Source: Nicotiana tabacum
Lineage: Eukaryota > Streptophyta > Magnoliopsida > Solanales > Solanaceae
DNA length: 64,000 nucleotides
NCBI RefSeq assembly: GCF_000715075.1
Contig: NC_134097.1
Coordinates: 127,780,997-127,844,996 of the forward strand
Direction: 5' to 3'
Shown: piece by piece, positions 11,361-22,701 of the stretch
How positions within the stretch are numbered: position 1 is the first letter of the stretch
Layout of the letters: every line of letters starts with the position of its first letter
Position numbers and translations under genes: made by a program
Notes under the pieces: generated by a model
Told to the model about the DNA's origin: nothing
Databases searched by the model: none
Seen by the model: the letters and a program-made list of their open reading frames with translations, nothing else

Positions 11361-12359
11361 AAACCTGCAACAGCTGAACCTACAACTTCTGCAATTTTCT
11401 AAACTCCAAAACGATCCGATTGACCACTCGAAACTCACCCGAGGCCCTCGGGGCCTCAACCAAAGGCACCAACATGTCCTAAAACCTTATTCAAACTTGT
11501 TACAATCACAAAAACACCTCAAACAACATCAAATCACCCAAAACACATCGGATTCAAGCCAAACATTCTAAAATCTTCTGATTTACGCTTTTGATCAAAA
11601 ATCCAACCAAACCACGTCCGAATGACCTGAAATTTTGCACACACACCAAATGACACAACGGAACTACGGCAACTCTCGGAATTCCATTCCGACTCCTATA
11701 TCAAAATCTCGCCTACCAACCGGAAATCGCTAAAATATCAACTTTGCCAATTCAAGCCTAAATCCACTCCAAAACCCATTCTGATCACACTACTAAGTCA
11801 TAAATCACCTCCCGAAGCTAACCGAACCATCAGAACTCACATCCGAGCCCTCAAACACATAAGTCAACATCCGATTGACTTTTCCAACTTAAACTTCCTT
11901 AAAAGAGACTAAGTGTCTCAAACCTTGCCAAAATCATTCTGGGCTCGATCCAACCAACTCGATACCACAAAACACGGATAACGAAGCATAAATAGATAGA
12001 AATAGGGAAAATAGAGCGGTAACTCATGAGACGACTGGCCGGGTCGTTACATAATTTCTTATAAAACAGATATTGGGGTTATTAGTAAAAGTGAGAGGGA
12101 TTCTTATATATATTTTGTTAGGAACGGGTAGAAATCATGCCTATAGGTTGCTGCAGGGTTTGTTTACTTTTGTGCATTAGAAACATGCCTATAGGACTCA
12201 TCTAATTCCATGAATCCTGAATTTTCATCATTAGAAAATCTGCTTCTAAGTCGTTACTCAGTTTTGCATCGATAATCATGTCTTCAAACCTTCATGTGTT
12301 CATTAGCAATCATGTTTCTAGGAATTTCCTTCTTGATGTCCGCTTGGCAATTGATTGAT

Positions 12360-12720
12360 GCTTTACTCGTCTAGAAACCATGCCTATAAGGTTTAAAATC
12401 AATTCCTGCATTTAGATACCATGCCTATAAGGTTTTAAATTAGTTCTTGCATTTAGATATCATGCCTATAAGGTTTTAAATCAGTTCCTGCATTTAGATA
12501 TCATGTCTATAAGGTTTAAATCAGTTCTTGAATCTAGATACCGTGCCTATAAGGTTTTAAATCAGTTCCTATATTTAGATAACATGTCTAAAGGTTGTAA
12601 AATCAGTTCTGCATATTAGAAACCATGCCAATAAGATTGAAATCATTTCTGCATTTAGATGTCATGCCTATAAGGTTTTTTTAATCACCTTCTGCACTTA
12701 GAAATCATGCCTACAGGGTT
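12360..12720 (+). repeat. 41-bp minisatellite in the left B-type LTR
   Basis: Tandem units of about 41 bp, each with CATGCCTATAAGG followed by TTTTAAATCAGTTCCTGC and TTTAGATA. Roughly eight copies, the last ones degenerate. The matching array in the right LTR is at 29,830-30,230. Confidence 0.85.
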
Positions 12721-13675
12721 TAAGATAAAATCAGCCACTAAAATCAGTAATCGGTTTACAATTTAGACACCTAGTTTATAAAAATCCTGTACGGTTCATT
12801 TAAGCAATTTTGTAGGTTGATTGAGTTCTGGGTTTTAAAACTGCTATTTTCCTGCTACTTGAAACTGCCCAGATTCTGGAAGTAATAAAATCAGTAGGTA
12901 AACTGATTAGGTATTTACTGCCTCGCTTTAATAAAACTGCTACATATGTTGTGCTCATCTAGATATCCTGCTATAGGACTTTAAATCGTTTAAAACTATT
13001 TGTTCGAGGCGTGCAATTGTTTGTCTATTTGTTGAGGTAAATATAAGCCTTTAATTGCATCTTTATGTGATAGTCCTATCTGACTTTTGTTTGTCGCTTA
13101 TTTTTCTCCTTTTTAAAATACATAGGCGAGTCTAGAACTTTCTTAAATCGAGGTCCTAAACACCTCCAGGGCCACAGGAAAGGGACGGGGAATGCACGCA
13201 TAAGGCACGTACTGGATACTATTAGAGCGCATAGGTAAAAATAATTAAGGGGAGGGTAATCGGGTAGTAAAGGATATGATGACATGTGCGCTAATGCTAT
13301 GTGTAGCACCCCAACTTGGGGACGATTATCAAGTATTGCACAGAATTGATCCTATAGGCTAAAAAACCTAGGACCTCTTTTACTCCTTTTTTTAAACATA
13401 ATATCTATTTGGATAAAGTGCTTTGTTTGCTTATAAGACTAAATTCACCTAATTCGAGTTTGGACGGGACCCACCATTGTGGACCTCGAGGGGTGCCTAA
13501 CACCTTCCCCTCAAGGTTATTTCGAGCCCTTACCTAATCTCTGGTAATGCAAATTGGTTTATGAGTTATTTGCTTTAGGTTCCCTAACCCACCTTAAATT
13601 CGTTAGGTGGCGACTCTTCAAATTCCATACCAAATTCCCAAAAGGAAATGAGTTGTCCCAAAGAAATGTCGAAGC

Positions 13676-14645
13676 GCGCGACATCATGCAGAGATAAATT
13701 CAACAAGTTTAATGTGGGACTAGAGGAATAAGTATATCGACTATTTGAAGAATGGAAAACTCCCATCGGACCATAAAAAATCGAGGGCCCTTCGAGCCAA
13801 GGCTGCTAGGTTTGCATTAAATGAAGATGGAACATTGTACCGAAGAACATTCGATGGAACATTGGCGGTATGCTTGGTGCCAGAGGACACCGATTATGTT
13901 CTACGAGAAATTCATGAGGGCTCTTGTGGGAACCATTCTGGTGCTGAATCTTTGGTCCACAAAACTATCAGAGCAGGTTACTACTGGGATAACATGGAAA
14001 ACAATACTAAGGAATTTGTCAAAAAATGTGATAAGTGCCAATGATTTTCACCGATGATCCATCATCCCCGAGAACAACTCCATTCGGTCTTATCCCCGTG
14101 GCCTTTCATAAAATGGAGAATGGATATAGTTGGCCCCAGGTAAAGCTAAATTTATTTTATTTATGACTAATTATTTTCTAAGTGGGTGTGGAAGCACAGA
14201 CCTTCGAGAAGGTCCGAGAAAAAGTAGTTATTGGCTTTATTTGGGACCACATAATATGTCGATTCGAGATACCTGCCGAGATTTTATGTGACAATGGAAA
14301 GAAATTCATCGGCAACAAGGTAACGGAGTTCCTCGAAGTACCTAAAATAAAGAGGATTTTATTGACACCGTACCACCCAACTGGAAATGGACAGGTTGAG
14401 TCAACAAACAAAACTATCATTCAAAACCTGAAGAAAAGGTTAGACGATGTAAAGGGAAAATGGAAAGAAGTTTTACCCGAGGTCCTTTGGGCATATCAGA
14501 CAACATCGAAGTCTAGCACGGGGGCCACCCCATTTTCTCTAGTATATGGCTCCTTGGCCCTCATCCCTGTCGAGGTCGGAGAACCCAGCGCCAGGTTTCG
14601 ACATACATTAGAGGAGTCAAATCACGAGGCCATGAATGCTAGTCT
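13676..14645 (+). pseudogene. Retand-like integrase fragment (left copy), fused to LTR
   Basis: Reads the integrase N-terminal zinc region (EIHEGSCGNHSG..YYWDNMENNTKEFVKKCDKCQ; 13,745-14,044) and part of the core (FIWDHIICRF, ILCDNGKKFIG, NGQVESTNK; 14,182 onward) of a Tat/Retand-type element different from A and B. The first catalytic region is damaged: several residues between IVGP and the TNYF region are absent and the frame is broken. The same deletion is in the right copy (37,239-38,488). At 14,644 the frame passes through CTCGAG into LTR sequence, so the last 30 or so codons of the open frame ending at 14,703 are not integrase. Confidence 0.85.
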
Positions 14646-14866
14646 CGAGGGGTGCCTAACACCTTCCCCTCAAAGTTATTTCGAGCCCTTACCCAATCTC
14701 TAGTAATGCAAACTGGTTTATGAGTTATTTGCTTTAGGTGCCCTAACGCACCTTAAATCCGTTAGGTGGTAACTCTTCAAATTCCATACCCAATTCCCAA
14801 AAGGAAATGAGTTGTCCCAAAGAAATGTCGAAGCTCGGACTCCGCGTGGAAAAAGGGGGTGCGACA
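14646..14866 (+). repeat. Truncated 5' LTR of element B (last 220 bp)
   Basis: Repeats the LTR terminus already present at 13,491-13,670 (GGGGTGCCTAACACCTTCCC to GAAATGTCGAAG) and adds the end CGGACTCC..AAAAAGGGGGTGCGACA. The LTR ends in CA at 14,866, three bases before the primer binding site. Everything upstream in this LTR copy is missing because it joins the integrase fragment at CTCGAG. Confidence 0.85.
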
Positions 14867-14869
14867 GCA

Positions 14870-14887
14870 TGGCGACTCTGCTGGGGA
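14870..14887 (+). other. Primer binding site of element B
   Basis: TGGCGACTCTGCTGGGGA, three bases after the LTR end. It is an 18-nt TGG-initial match of the type used by Ogre/Tat elements, for which tRNA-Arg priming is reported (from memory). The window shows only the site; the tRNA identity is inferred. Confidence 0.75.
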
Positions 14888-15598
14888 TATACTTAGGCTC
14901 TTACTATAACAAACTTGCTTTTTGTGAATTAGTCTTAAGCATGCTTTATTTTGTTGATACAACCTTTCCCGTTCTCCCCTTTTTTGGAATTAATTGCCTA
15001 TTTTTTAAGCATTTATGATTTTCTTTATTACAGAAACTGGTTGTCTCTTTATTTTCTTTCTTAACTGTATTTTAATTATTTAATACCGCATATATCATTT
15101 TTAACGTGCAAATACGTGACAACATGCTATTTATTGTTGCATAAATCATGCTCAACATCATATTCCACTCGTGCGTAATCAATCCTATAGCAACGCTTTA
15201 TGAGTGTTTGCACTCTTCCTATATATATCACCCATTAAATGTGAAAAGGCGTATTTACAGTAAAACTAGTCGATCAGCGGTGCAATCGACGGTTCCGTGC
15301 CTTTCCCCCTCAAGTTGTACGCTTGAGGGTACTAGTCTAGACCTCTATAGAAACCTTACTCTGATTAATTGTACATGCATCATGGTCAAACCTAGCTGGG
15401 TTAATATGTTGTCCACATAATAATCCTTTAAGATAAGCCTCGTCCAAAAGTCCATCGAGTTTTCCATAATCCCAATGGACACAACCACGATTATGTGCAT
15501 TAATTTTGGAGAAATAAGTGCCAATGTGCTAATCATTATTGTATAAATAGATGATCTTGGAGGGGGAAAGGGCCTAACCATACTTTCTTTTGCATAAA
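14888..15598 (+). other. Leader of element B between primer site and ORF1
   Basis: About 700 bp of non-coding sequence with short frames only. A phrase near 15,310-15,335 contains GCCCCTCAAGTTGTACGCTTGAGGG-like inverted repeats (CCTCAAG..CTTGAGG), a possible leader hairpin. No gene is supported. Confidence 0.5.
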
Positions 15599-17156
15599 AT
15601 GAGGCACGAAGTCCCCAGGTTTGGCATGGTCAGTAACACACCATCACTATTGCTAGATTGGTGGAGGGATCTTCCATTAAGTGACCAAAAGTATGTGAAA
15701 AAGGTCTTAGGAAATTTGTCTTCTTTGTTGGAACTCTAGCCGAACAAAATGTTGATTGAGGCTGCCACAATATTTTGGGACAAAGAAAGAGCGTGTTCCG
15801 CTTTGGAAACATAGAAATGACCCCTCTCTTGGAAGAAATAGGGGGATTTGCTGGGCTGCCTTAGGATAGCCTGGTTTATTAGTACCTAAAAATCGCACTA
15901 CTAGGGGATTTCTTAAGATGATGGGTTTAAAGAAGAATAATGACTTGGAGTGCCTGAAAAACTCCTACATACCCTTCGACTTCCTCTATGAACGATACGG
16001 TCACAACACGTCTTACCATATTTTAGATGATGAATTCTCCATCACCTCCCTGGGTTGGATTCACCGCAGGGTCTTTGTGTTCATCGTATGTTTCTTTGGT
16101 ATGCTAGTGTTCCCGATCCAAGGGGATAGAATCCACACCAGGCTGGCCATGGTGGCCAAAACTTTGATGGACGGGATCGAGGTGCATACATATACCATTG
16201 TCCCTATGATCATTGCAGATATGTAACGGGCCTTGGATCGCTGTCAGAAGGGGTACAGATACTTTGAGGGTTGCAATTTGCTGTTGCAGGTTTGGTTGTT
16301 AGAGCATCTCCAAAGAGGTCAATACCGCCAAGAGTTTTCACGAAGGTCGTGGAATGGTCACATAGCTTTCCATTATCCTAAAATGATGACCTATATCCCA
16401 GACAGGTTTGCTCAACCAGAAAATGTTGTAGAATGGGTATAGTTCTTCAGCAATCTGACCGAGGATCAAGTTGAATGGATGTTCGAGTGGTTCCCAACCA
16501 ATGAGTTCATCATCAGATCTGGGGATGTTCCCCACTTGGTATTGATCGGGTTAAAGGTCATATACACTTATTCTCCCGTCAGGGTTATGAGACAGGCAAG
16601 CAGGAAGCAGGTTATACCGCGAGTTGCTAAAATGAGTCACTACATAGCCAATTTTCAGGGTGACGCCATTCTATATAAAAATGAAGCACAACACATATGG
16701 CATTTGAAGATTATCGTAGAAAAGGATACCATCGAGCCGGATCGATACCACGCCGGTCACGTATACTTTTACCCCTCATGGTTGGATGATAACATATGGG
16801 GAATATTCGAGCCAAGGGTTGGTCCAGGAAACAGGGTCATAGACGAAGTTGCCGGAGCACAGGTGAAATATAACAAACTGCGCAAAAGAGTTCGCGAGTC
16901 TAAAGCCGAGCATATAGAGCAACACAAGGCCCATATGGAAACTATCAATGAGTGGAAATATAGGGCTGTTAAATCCAGCAAAAAGTTGAAATATCTGGAC
17001 TACAATCTGATGGAATTGGAAGATAAAATGATGAAGAGAGTCACCGATTTCCAGAACACCGAGGGAAACGAAGGAGTACATTTGGAAAGGGCATTCTTAC
17101 TATTGAACTGGGGGAATGATCGACAAGAGCATCCAGCCTGGAGAAGGTCCTTCTAG
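15599..17156 (+). pseudogene. Element B ORF1 (plant-mobile-domain-like protein)
   Basis: Additional ORF upstream of gag, as in Ogre elements. The ATG at 15,599 opens a frame with DWWRDLPLSDQKYVKKVLG; after a stop and a frame change comes VFRFGNIEMTPLLEEIGGF, the motif of the DUF7745/plant mobile domain proteins (family recognition from memory). From 15,918 a single frame runs to 17,156 with stops at 16,224 (TAA) and 16,440 (TAG). Its last 100 codons are charged and helical (from about 16,860), a probable coiled coil. The role in the element is unknown. Clearly degenerate. Confidence 0.75.
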
Positions 17157-17470
17157 GACCAAGTAGATTAGGTTTACTTGTTTTTTAAATGTAATAAGGC
17201 CAAGTGCCATTAGTGACTTATCTTATTTAGTGTCGTTTTGGGTCGTCTATCTTTACATTAATGAAATGAGGCAATTATTGGCACTGAATCTCTCCAAATC
17301 TATTTGTCGCTAGGCATACCTCGGGCACAACGAGGCTCCCAAAGTAGGATGCAAATTTACATTCCCGCAATATATGTTTAAATACTGCAAACTTTTCAGA
17401 AACCTTACAAACTTGTTTACCTTTTGTTTTTCTTTATCTTTTATTATTCCTATCTCCTAAGGTTGGTTCG
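17157..17470 (+). other. Spacer between ORF1 and gag in element B
   Basis: About 310 bp, AT-rich, with TTTTGTTTTTCTTTATCTTT-like pyrimidine runs before 17,460. It could hold a 3' splice site for gag expression, but no clear site is supported. No gene seen. Confidence 0.45.
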
Positions 17471-19743
17471 CACGTACTGGCATCATCATCATATAACACC
17501 GGATATAGAGGCCCTACACCTCCTCCTCATCCAAGTGATACGAAAAGTCGAGGAAAAGCTAAGATGGATGACTTGAGCGGTATACGATAAGAAAATGCTG
17601 AGAATGCGGAAACTTCAGACGATCGGAGTAATCCAGCACAGAATGACTTGGTTTTGTGATTGGAACAAAAGATACTGGAGTTACAAGGAGAACTTGAGCA
17701 AGTCTGCAACTTAGCAAACCTCTCCCTCACTTTGAACGTCCCAGATGCTAACCAACAAAATGCTCAAAACCCAGCGCCTCCTCAAAATACACCAAACCAA
17801 CGTCCACAAAATCCTCCCGCACCCCATCAATATGCAGCTCCACCTCAAAACCCCAATCCTTCACCGATACCAATTCCTACACAACACCATCATCAACCAA
17901 CCTAGTACCCACAAACCACTACCTATCACACTCCTCATAACACACCGCAACCTATTCCTGATTCTCAAAACTCAACCAAAGACCACCACTACACCCAAAT
18001 CCCTAGAACTCACCAAAACAACCCTATATACGTGGACACCGTACCTCACTCTACTCAACTAATCTCCTATACACCAGAATCGACTAAGAAGGACCTGCTT
18101 ATCAAGAACATGGCCGAGGAGCTCAAGAAATTGATAAGTCGAGTTCAGGGTGTTGAAGGAGGTAAATGGATAGAAGGTCTGAATTATGAGGATTTATGCA
18201 TACAACCAGACGTGGAACTGCCGGAGGGTTACAAACCTCCCAAGTTCGAAATGTTCGACGGAATAGGTGAACCTAAGGTTCATTTGAGAACTTACTGTGA
18301 CAAGCTCATGGGGGTCCGAAAGGATCCGAATGAAGCTCTTCATGAGAAGTCTTACCGGAGATGCCCTATCCTGGTACATAAGCCAAAACCCTAAGAAGTG
18401 GGACAATTGGGTGAATATGGTATTAGAATTTACGAAGCGGTTCAGCTTCAATACGGAGAATGCACCAGATATCTTCTATATCCAGAACCTAAAGAAGAAG
18501 CCAACTGAGACTTTTTGCGAGTATGCTACTCGGTGGAGGTCGGAAGCAGCCAAGGTCAGACCAGCATTAAAAGATGAACAAATGAACAAGTTCTTTGTCA
18601 GGGCACATGACCCACAATATTATGAAAGACTAATGGTCATTCAGAATCACAAGTTCTCCGATATCATCAAACTCAGAGAAAAGATTGAAGAGGGTATCAA
18701 AAGCGGGATGGTGACAAATTTCAAGGCATTGCAGGCCACGAACAAAGTATTCAGGTGGCATATCAAAGAAGAAAGAAGTGGGGGCAGTAATAGTGGCCCA
18801 AGACCCAAAATCTCCGCTCACATACCAAACACCTCCAGCCACATACCAAACACCTCCACCTATATACCAACTTTCATCTCCCAGATATTATCAACCCGCC
18901 ACCGCCTATCACACTTATAACACCTAGCCAGCCTACTATCATTCACCTCCAACTCGTCCAAATTACCAGAAACCCCGACCTAACTTTGATCGCAAACTAC
19001 CCAGACAATACACCGTTATTGTTGAACCCATCGATTAGTTGTATGAAAGATTGAAGGCCGCTGGTTATGTCACCTCTATTCCTATTGTGGCAATGGAGAA
19101 CTCATCTCAATGGATCAACCCAAACAAAACCTGTGCATATCATTCTGGTATGAAGGGGCACACCATTGACGAGTGCTGAACATTGAAAGATAAGATCCAA
19201 ATATTGATTGATAACAAGGTCATACAGGCAAAGGAAGCTACGCCCAACGTCTGCAACAATCCTCTCCCAGATCATAGGGGTGATGGGATACATGTTATAG
19301 AGACAGATGAAGAATGGGATCCTGAGAGGTCAATCGGGCTTATTCAGGAACTCGATGACTTTAAACCTGCAGTCACACTCACTCATATTGCGGTGCAGAT
19401 GCAACCGTCAGTCGAGGTTGAGGTAACCACATCGGTTCCATTTGAGGTTGAGGTAGCTCCACCTGCAGCCATACCTATTCCATTTGAGGTAGAAGTGGCC
19501 ACACCTTTCATAGTGACAGTAGAAACCACACCTCCTTTCAAGTCCAACGCCATACCTTGGGATTACGTTGCTGAAGCCAGGCGAAAGGGAAAAGCAAAGA
19601 TGGAAGAATCTGGTGCCACACAAGGAATGACTAGAACTGGGAGAATCTATACCCCCGAACATTTGAGAGGATCGAGCAAGGAGGCTGCTACTAAGCAACC
19701 TATCATTGAAACTGGACCAGATGATCTTTGGAGGAAAGTATAG
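17471..19743 (+). pseudogene. Element B gag
   Basis: The N-terminal part (17,471-18,100) has a short predicted coiled coil (LEQKILELQGELEQV) followed by a Pro/Gln/Asn-rich stretch. The core begins near 18,200 (EGYKPPKFEMFDGIGEP) and continues in another frame from 18,297 with GDALSWYISQNPKKWDNW and ETFCEYATRWRSEAAKV, the retrotransposon gag domain. A Cys-His segment at 19,133-19,180 (CAYHSGMKGHTIDEC) precedes a stop. 19,183-19,743 holds repeated VEVEV/VEVAT phrases and ends in TAG, after which the protease frame continues in register, so this TAG looks like a nonsense change within a gag-protease fusion. Confidence 0.82.
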
Positions 19744-20910
19744 GTGAGGGAATACTCTGTCCTCGATCATTTAAACAAGGTCCCCGCCCAGATATCCATC
19801 TTGTCACTATTGCAAAATTCAGAGGCGCATAAGAATGCCCTGATGAAGGTGTTAAATGAATCTTACGTGCCCAACAATATCACCAGCGTAGAAATGGCCA
19901 ACATGGTAGGGAAAGTATTGGAGAGTCATAAGATCACCTTCCACGAGGATGAATTACCGCCTGAAGGGTTAAGTTACAACAGGGCACTACATATCATGAT
20001 ACAGCTTGAAGACAAATTCATTGCCTGGGTCCTAATAGACGGGAGTTCAAGCCTCAATATTTGTCCGTTAACTACTCTGAAAAGATTGGGCAAAGATTTC
20101 CACGAGATACGGGCAGGAAGTATGAACGTGAAAGCCTTTGATGGGTCTCAAAGGGCCATGATTGGGGAGATTAACCTTTGCCTGCAGATGGGGCCGACTT
20201 GGTTCGATGTTGAATTCCAAGTGCTTGACATATCAGCTACATACAATCTTCTGTTGGGTCGAACTTGGATACATGTCGCTGGGGCTGTGGCTTCCACACT
20301 ACACCAGACCGTGAAGTTCGAATGGAACTATCAAGAGGTGATCATTCACGGAGATGGAAGTAACCCCATTTACACCAGTCAAACTATCCCGGTTATCGAG
20401 AATAGAAGAAGGCTAGGAAGGGAAACTTATCACCACATTGAACATGTCAATGCGGTTGAGAAAGACAAAAGGTGGAGTGACAAAATAGAAAGCGTACTAG
20501 CATGGTCAGGGTACGAGCCCGGCAAAGGGCTTGGTAAGAATCTTCAGGGCATTACTAAATCGATCCAGCTAAAATGTCATGGCACAACTTTCAGGCTCGG
20601 ATATCAGTATACATGGCAAGAATATGATGATTGGTCGCCTCCACGGCGTGGTCCTTATTACCCCCTCAAGCAACCATTGCCATATCTGGGTCAGACTTTT
20701 CATCAGTCCGATACCATATGGGGATCTGCAGAGGAAGAAGTTTTGGCTGGACTAAGGAACTTGTTGCTAGAAGACGAGGATATGGGTTGCAGTGCAGTAA
20801 TTGAGGAGGAGGAGGAGGAAGAAGGCCTCACCATTCAGACTGTGGAGAAGGGAGTTGTTCTCAGGAATTGGACTGCCACGCCATCTCGGGCCTGCCAAGT
20901 CCTTGGGTAG
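19744..20910 (+). pseudogene. Element B protease region with G-patch domain
   Basis: 388-codon open frame without internal stop, in phase with the preceding gag frame. The aspartic protease core shows LIDGSSSLNICPLTTLKRLG (DGSS at the active site, the form used in this lineage) and YNLLLGRTWIH. A G-patch motif follows at about codons 245-280 (WSGYEPGKGLGKNLQGI), with the glycine spacing of RNA-binding G-patch proteins. An acidic run (EEEEEEEE) lies near the end. The protease would cut the Gag-Pol polyprotein; the G-patch role is unknown. It is the best-preserved coding block of element B, but has no start of its own and depends on gag. Confidence 0.8.
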
Positions 20911-21135
20911 CTTGGCATTTAGCCTGATTTATTTTTCTTATAGCCATACTAGGTATTTCAGATGTTTTCAATAATTTTGTTTTAAAGATGCATTTTGTTT
21001 TAAAAGAATTGCTCGATTCATCGAGCCGTACTTGTTTTGGGGTATTTTCAAAATTTAATCAATGCAATGCTATTTATTATTCATTATTATCTTTTACATT
21101 TTCTTTCTACAACGTTATTATTACTTTTCCTGGTG
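20907..21135 (+). other. Probable intron or spacer between protease and RT
   Basis: The protease frame ends at GG|GTAGCTTGG, where the stop TAG sits inside a GT-starting donor-like site (20,907). The next 230 bp are T-rich and non-coding, with AG acceptor candidates at 20,945 and 20,960. The RT-linked frame, with the TVTCNETT phrase, starts near 21,140 in a different phase. Ogre elements are known to splice an intron exactly here. The acceptor is not settled. Confidence 0.5.
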
Positions 21136-21139
21136 AACC

Positions 21140-22698
21140 GATGACTGTGACATGTAATGAGACAACGCACCATAAGGATAGTGACTCAGAAAAAGAAGAT
21201 GAAATACTTGAGGAAATTGTCAGGGAGGTTGAGAACTTTGAGAATAAACCTAAGTTCAACCTGGACGAGACCGAAGCAATAAATTTGGGAAATGCCGAAA
21301 CCGTCAAGGAAACTCGCGTAAGCATTCACTTATCACCATCAGAAAAGGAAGAGTAAATTTGTTTCCTAAAGGAATATGAGGATATCTTTGCATGGTCATT
21401 TGATGACATGACCGGTCTGAGCACATCCATAGTGGCTCACAAGTTGCCTACCAATCCAATGTGTCCGCCAGTAAAGCAGAAACTCAGAAAGTTCAAACCA
21501 GATATGAGCCTGAAAATCAAGAAAGAAGTTACTAAACAAATCAAAGCTAAAGTCCTCAGGGTAGTTGAGTACCCAACCTGGCTAGCCAACATTGTACCAA
21601 TTCTGAAGAAAGATGGAAAAGTTAGGGTGTGTGTTGACGATCGAGATTTAAATAGAGCAAGTCCCAAGGATGATTTTCTACTGCCAAATATACACATCCA
21701 GATCGACAATTGCACCAAGCATGAACTCCAATCCTTTGTAGATTGCTTCGCAGGTTATCAACAGATCTGGAACGATGACGAAGACGTTGAGATAACGGCC
21801 TTCATCACACCATGGGGAGTATACTGCTACAAGATGATGATATTCGGTCTAAAAAATGCTGGGGCTACTTATATGAAAGCCATGACAACCATCTTACATG
21901 ATATGATACACAATGAAATAGAGGTGTATGTTGATGACGTCATCATCAAGTCCAAGAGTGCCGCAGACAACATAGCGAATTTGAGAAAGTTCTTTGATAA
22001 GCTAAGGAGGTACAATCTAAAATTAAACCCCGCAAAATGTACATTCAGGATTCCCGTAGGAAAGCTGCTGGATTCATTGTCAGCCACCGAGGAATCGAGT
22101 TAGACCCATCCAAAGTTAAGGCTATCCAAGAGTTACCACCACCAAAGAGCAAAAAGGACGTGATGAGCTACCTAGGACGCCTTAACTACATCAGCCGCTT
22201 CATAGCACAATCCACAGTTATATGTGAACCCATCTTCAAAGTGTTGAGGAAAATGTTAAAACGAATTGGACCGAAGATTGTCAGAAGGCTTTTGACAAAA
22301 TCAAGGAATACTTGTCCACACCACCAGTCCTAGTCCCGCCAGAACCTAGGAGACCTTTGCTACTATATCTGTCCGTATTAGATGGAGCTTTCAGATATGT
22401 TTTGGGACAACATGATGAGGCGGGAAGAAAGGAGCAAGCCATATACTACTTGAGTAAGAAGTTCACACCTTATGAAGCACGATACTCTCTGTTGGAATGC
22501 ACTTGTTGTGCTTTGACCTGGACAACCCAGAAATTGAGGCATTACTTTTGTGCCTACACCACATACCTCATATCCAGGATGGGCCCTTTGAAGTATATCT
22601 TTCAGAAGCCCATGCCAACCGAGAAGTTAGCCAATTGGCAGATACCATTAAGAGAGTTCAATATCGTCTATGTAACTCAGAAGGCGGTCAAAGGATAA
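21140..22698 (+). pseudogene. Element B reverse transcriptase and RNase H
   Basis: Acidic linker (DSDSEKEDEILEEIV), a TAA at 21,354, then RT from 21,408: KVRVCVDDRDLNRASPKD, AFITPWGVYCYKMMIFGLKNAGATY and the catalytic YVDDVIIKS at 21,927-21,938. The first motif usually reads CVDYRDLN; here Tyr is Asp. Single-base losses shift the frame near 22,060 and 22,250. The RNase H section (22,312-22,698) has EARYSLLECTCCALTW and ends at a TAA (22,696) where the next domain follows in phase. The YVDD aspartates remain, but the chain is broken at several points. Confidence 0.85.
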
Positions 22699-22701
22699 GC
22701 A

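Larger units (their letters stand above)
9156..12051 (+). mobile_element. Solo LTR (Tekay/Del-like Ty3/gypsy), 2.9 kb, with TSD TAATT
   Basis: The insertion starts TGTCACGACCC and ends GGGTCGTTACA, imperfect inverted termini of TG..CA type. It is flanked on both sides by TAATT (9151-9155 and 12,052-12,056), a 5-bp target duplication. Comparison with 29,494-29,515, the uninterrupted LTR, confirms an insertion. No coding domains, primer site or second LTR is present, so it is a solo LTR left by LTR-LTR recombination. The length and the TGTCACGACCC start suggest a Tekay/Del-type chromovirus common in Solanaceae (recognition from memory, moderate). A fragment with the same start lies at 45,977. 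Confidence 0.85.
8690..13675 (+). repeat. B-type LTR fragment (left copy), split by a solo LTR
   Basis: From about 8706 this matches the element B 3' LTR from about 29,050 onward at high identity by eye, with shared phrases such as TTTGATTGCTGGAATTTTTG, the GTGTGAGC block, the 41-bp repeats and the GGTGGCGACTCTTCAAATTCC terminus. It lacks the first 2 kb of the LTR. It is interrupted by the 9156-12,051 insertion. Near its end a deletion of about 27 bp relative to the right copy removes part of the CGGACTCC..AAAAAGGGGG terminus. It continues directly into the Retand-like integrase piece, as the right copy does. Confidence 0.8.

Noticed and set aside
10935..11459. Overlapping open frames of 92-141 codons on both strands
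   Set aside because: They lie in the CpG-rich repeat array of the solo LTR, where stop codons are rare. No domain or codon pattern of a gene.
14182..14703. A 173-codon frame that looks like an intact integrase piece
   Set aside because: Its last codons read LTR sequence past the CTCGAG join. It is a chimera, not a gene.
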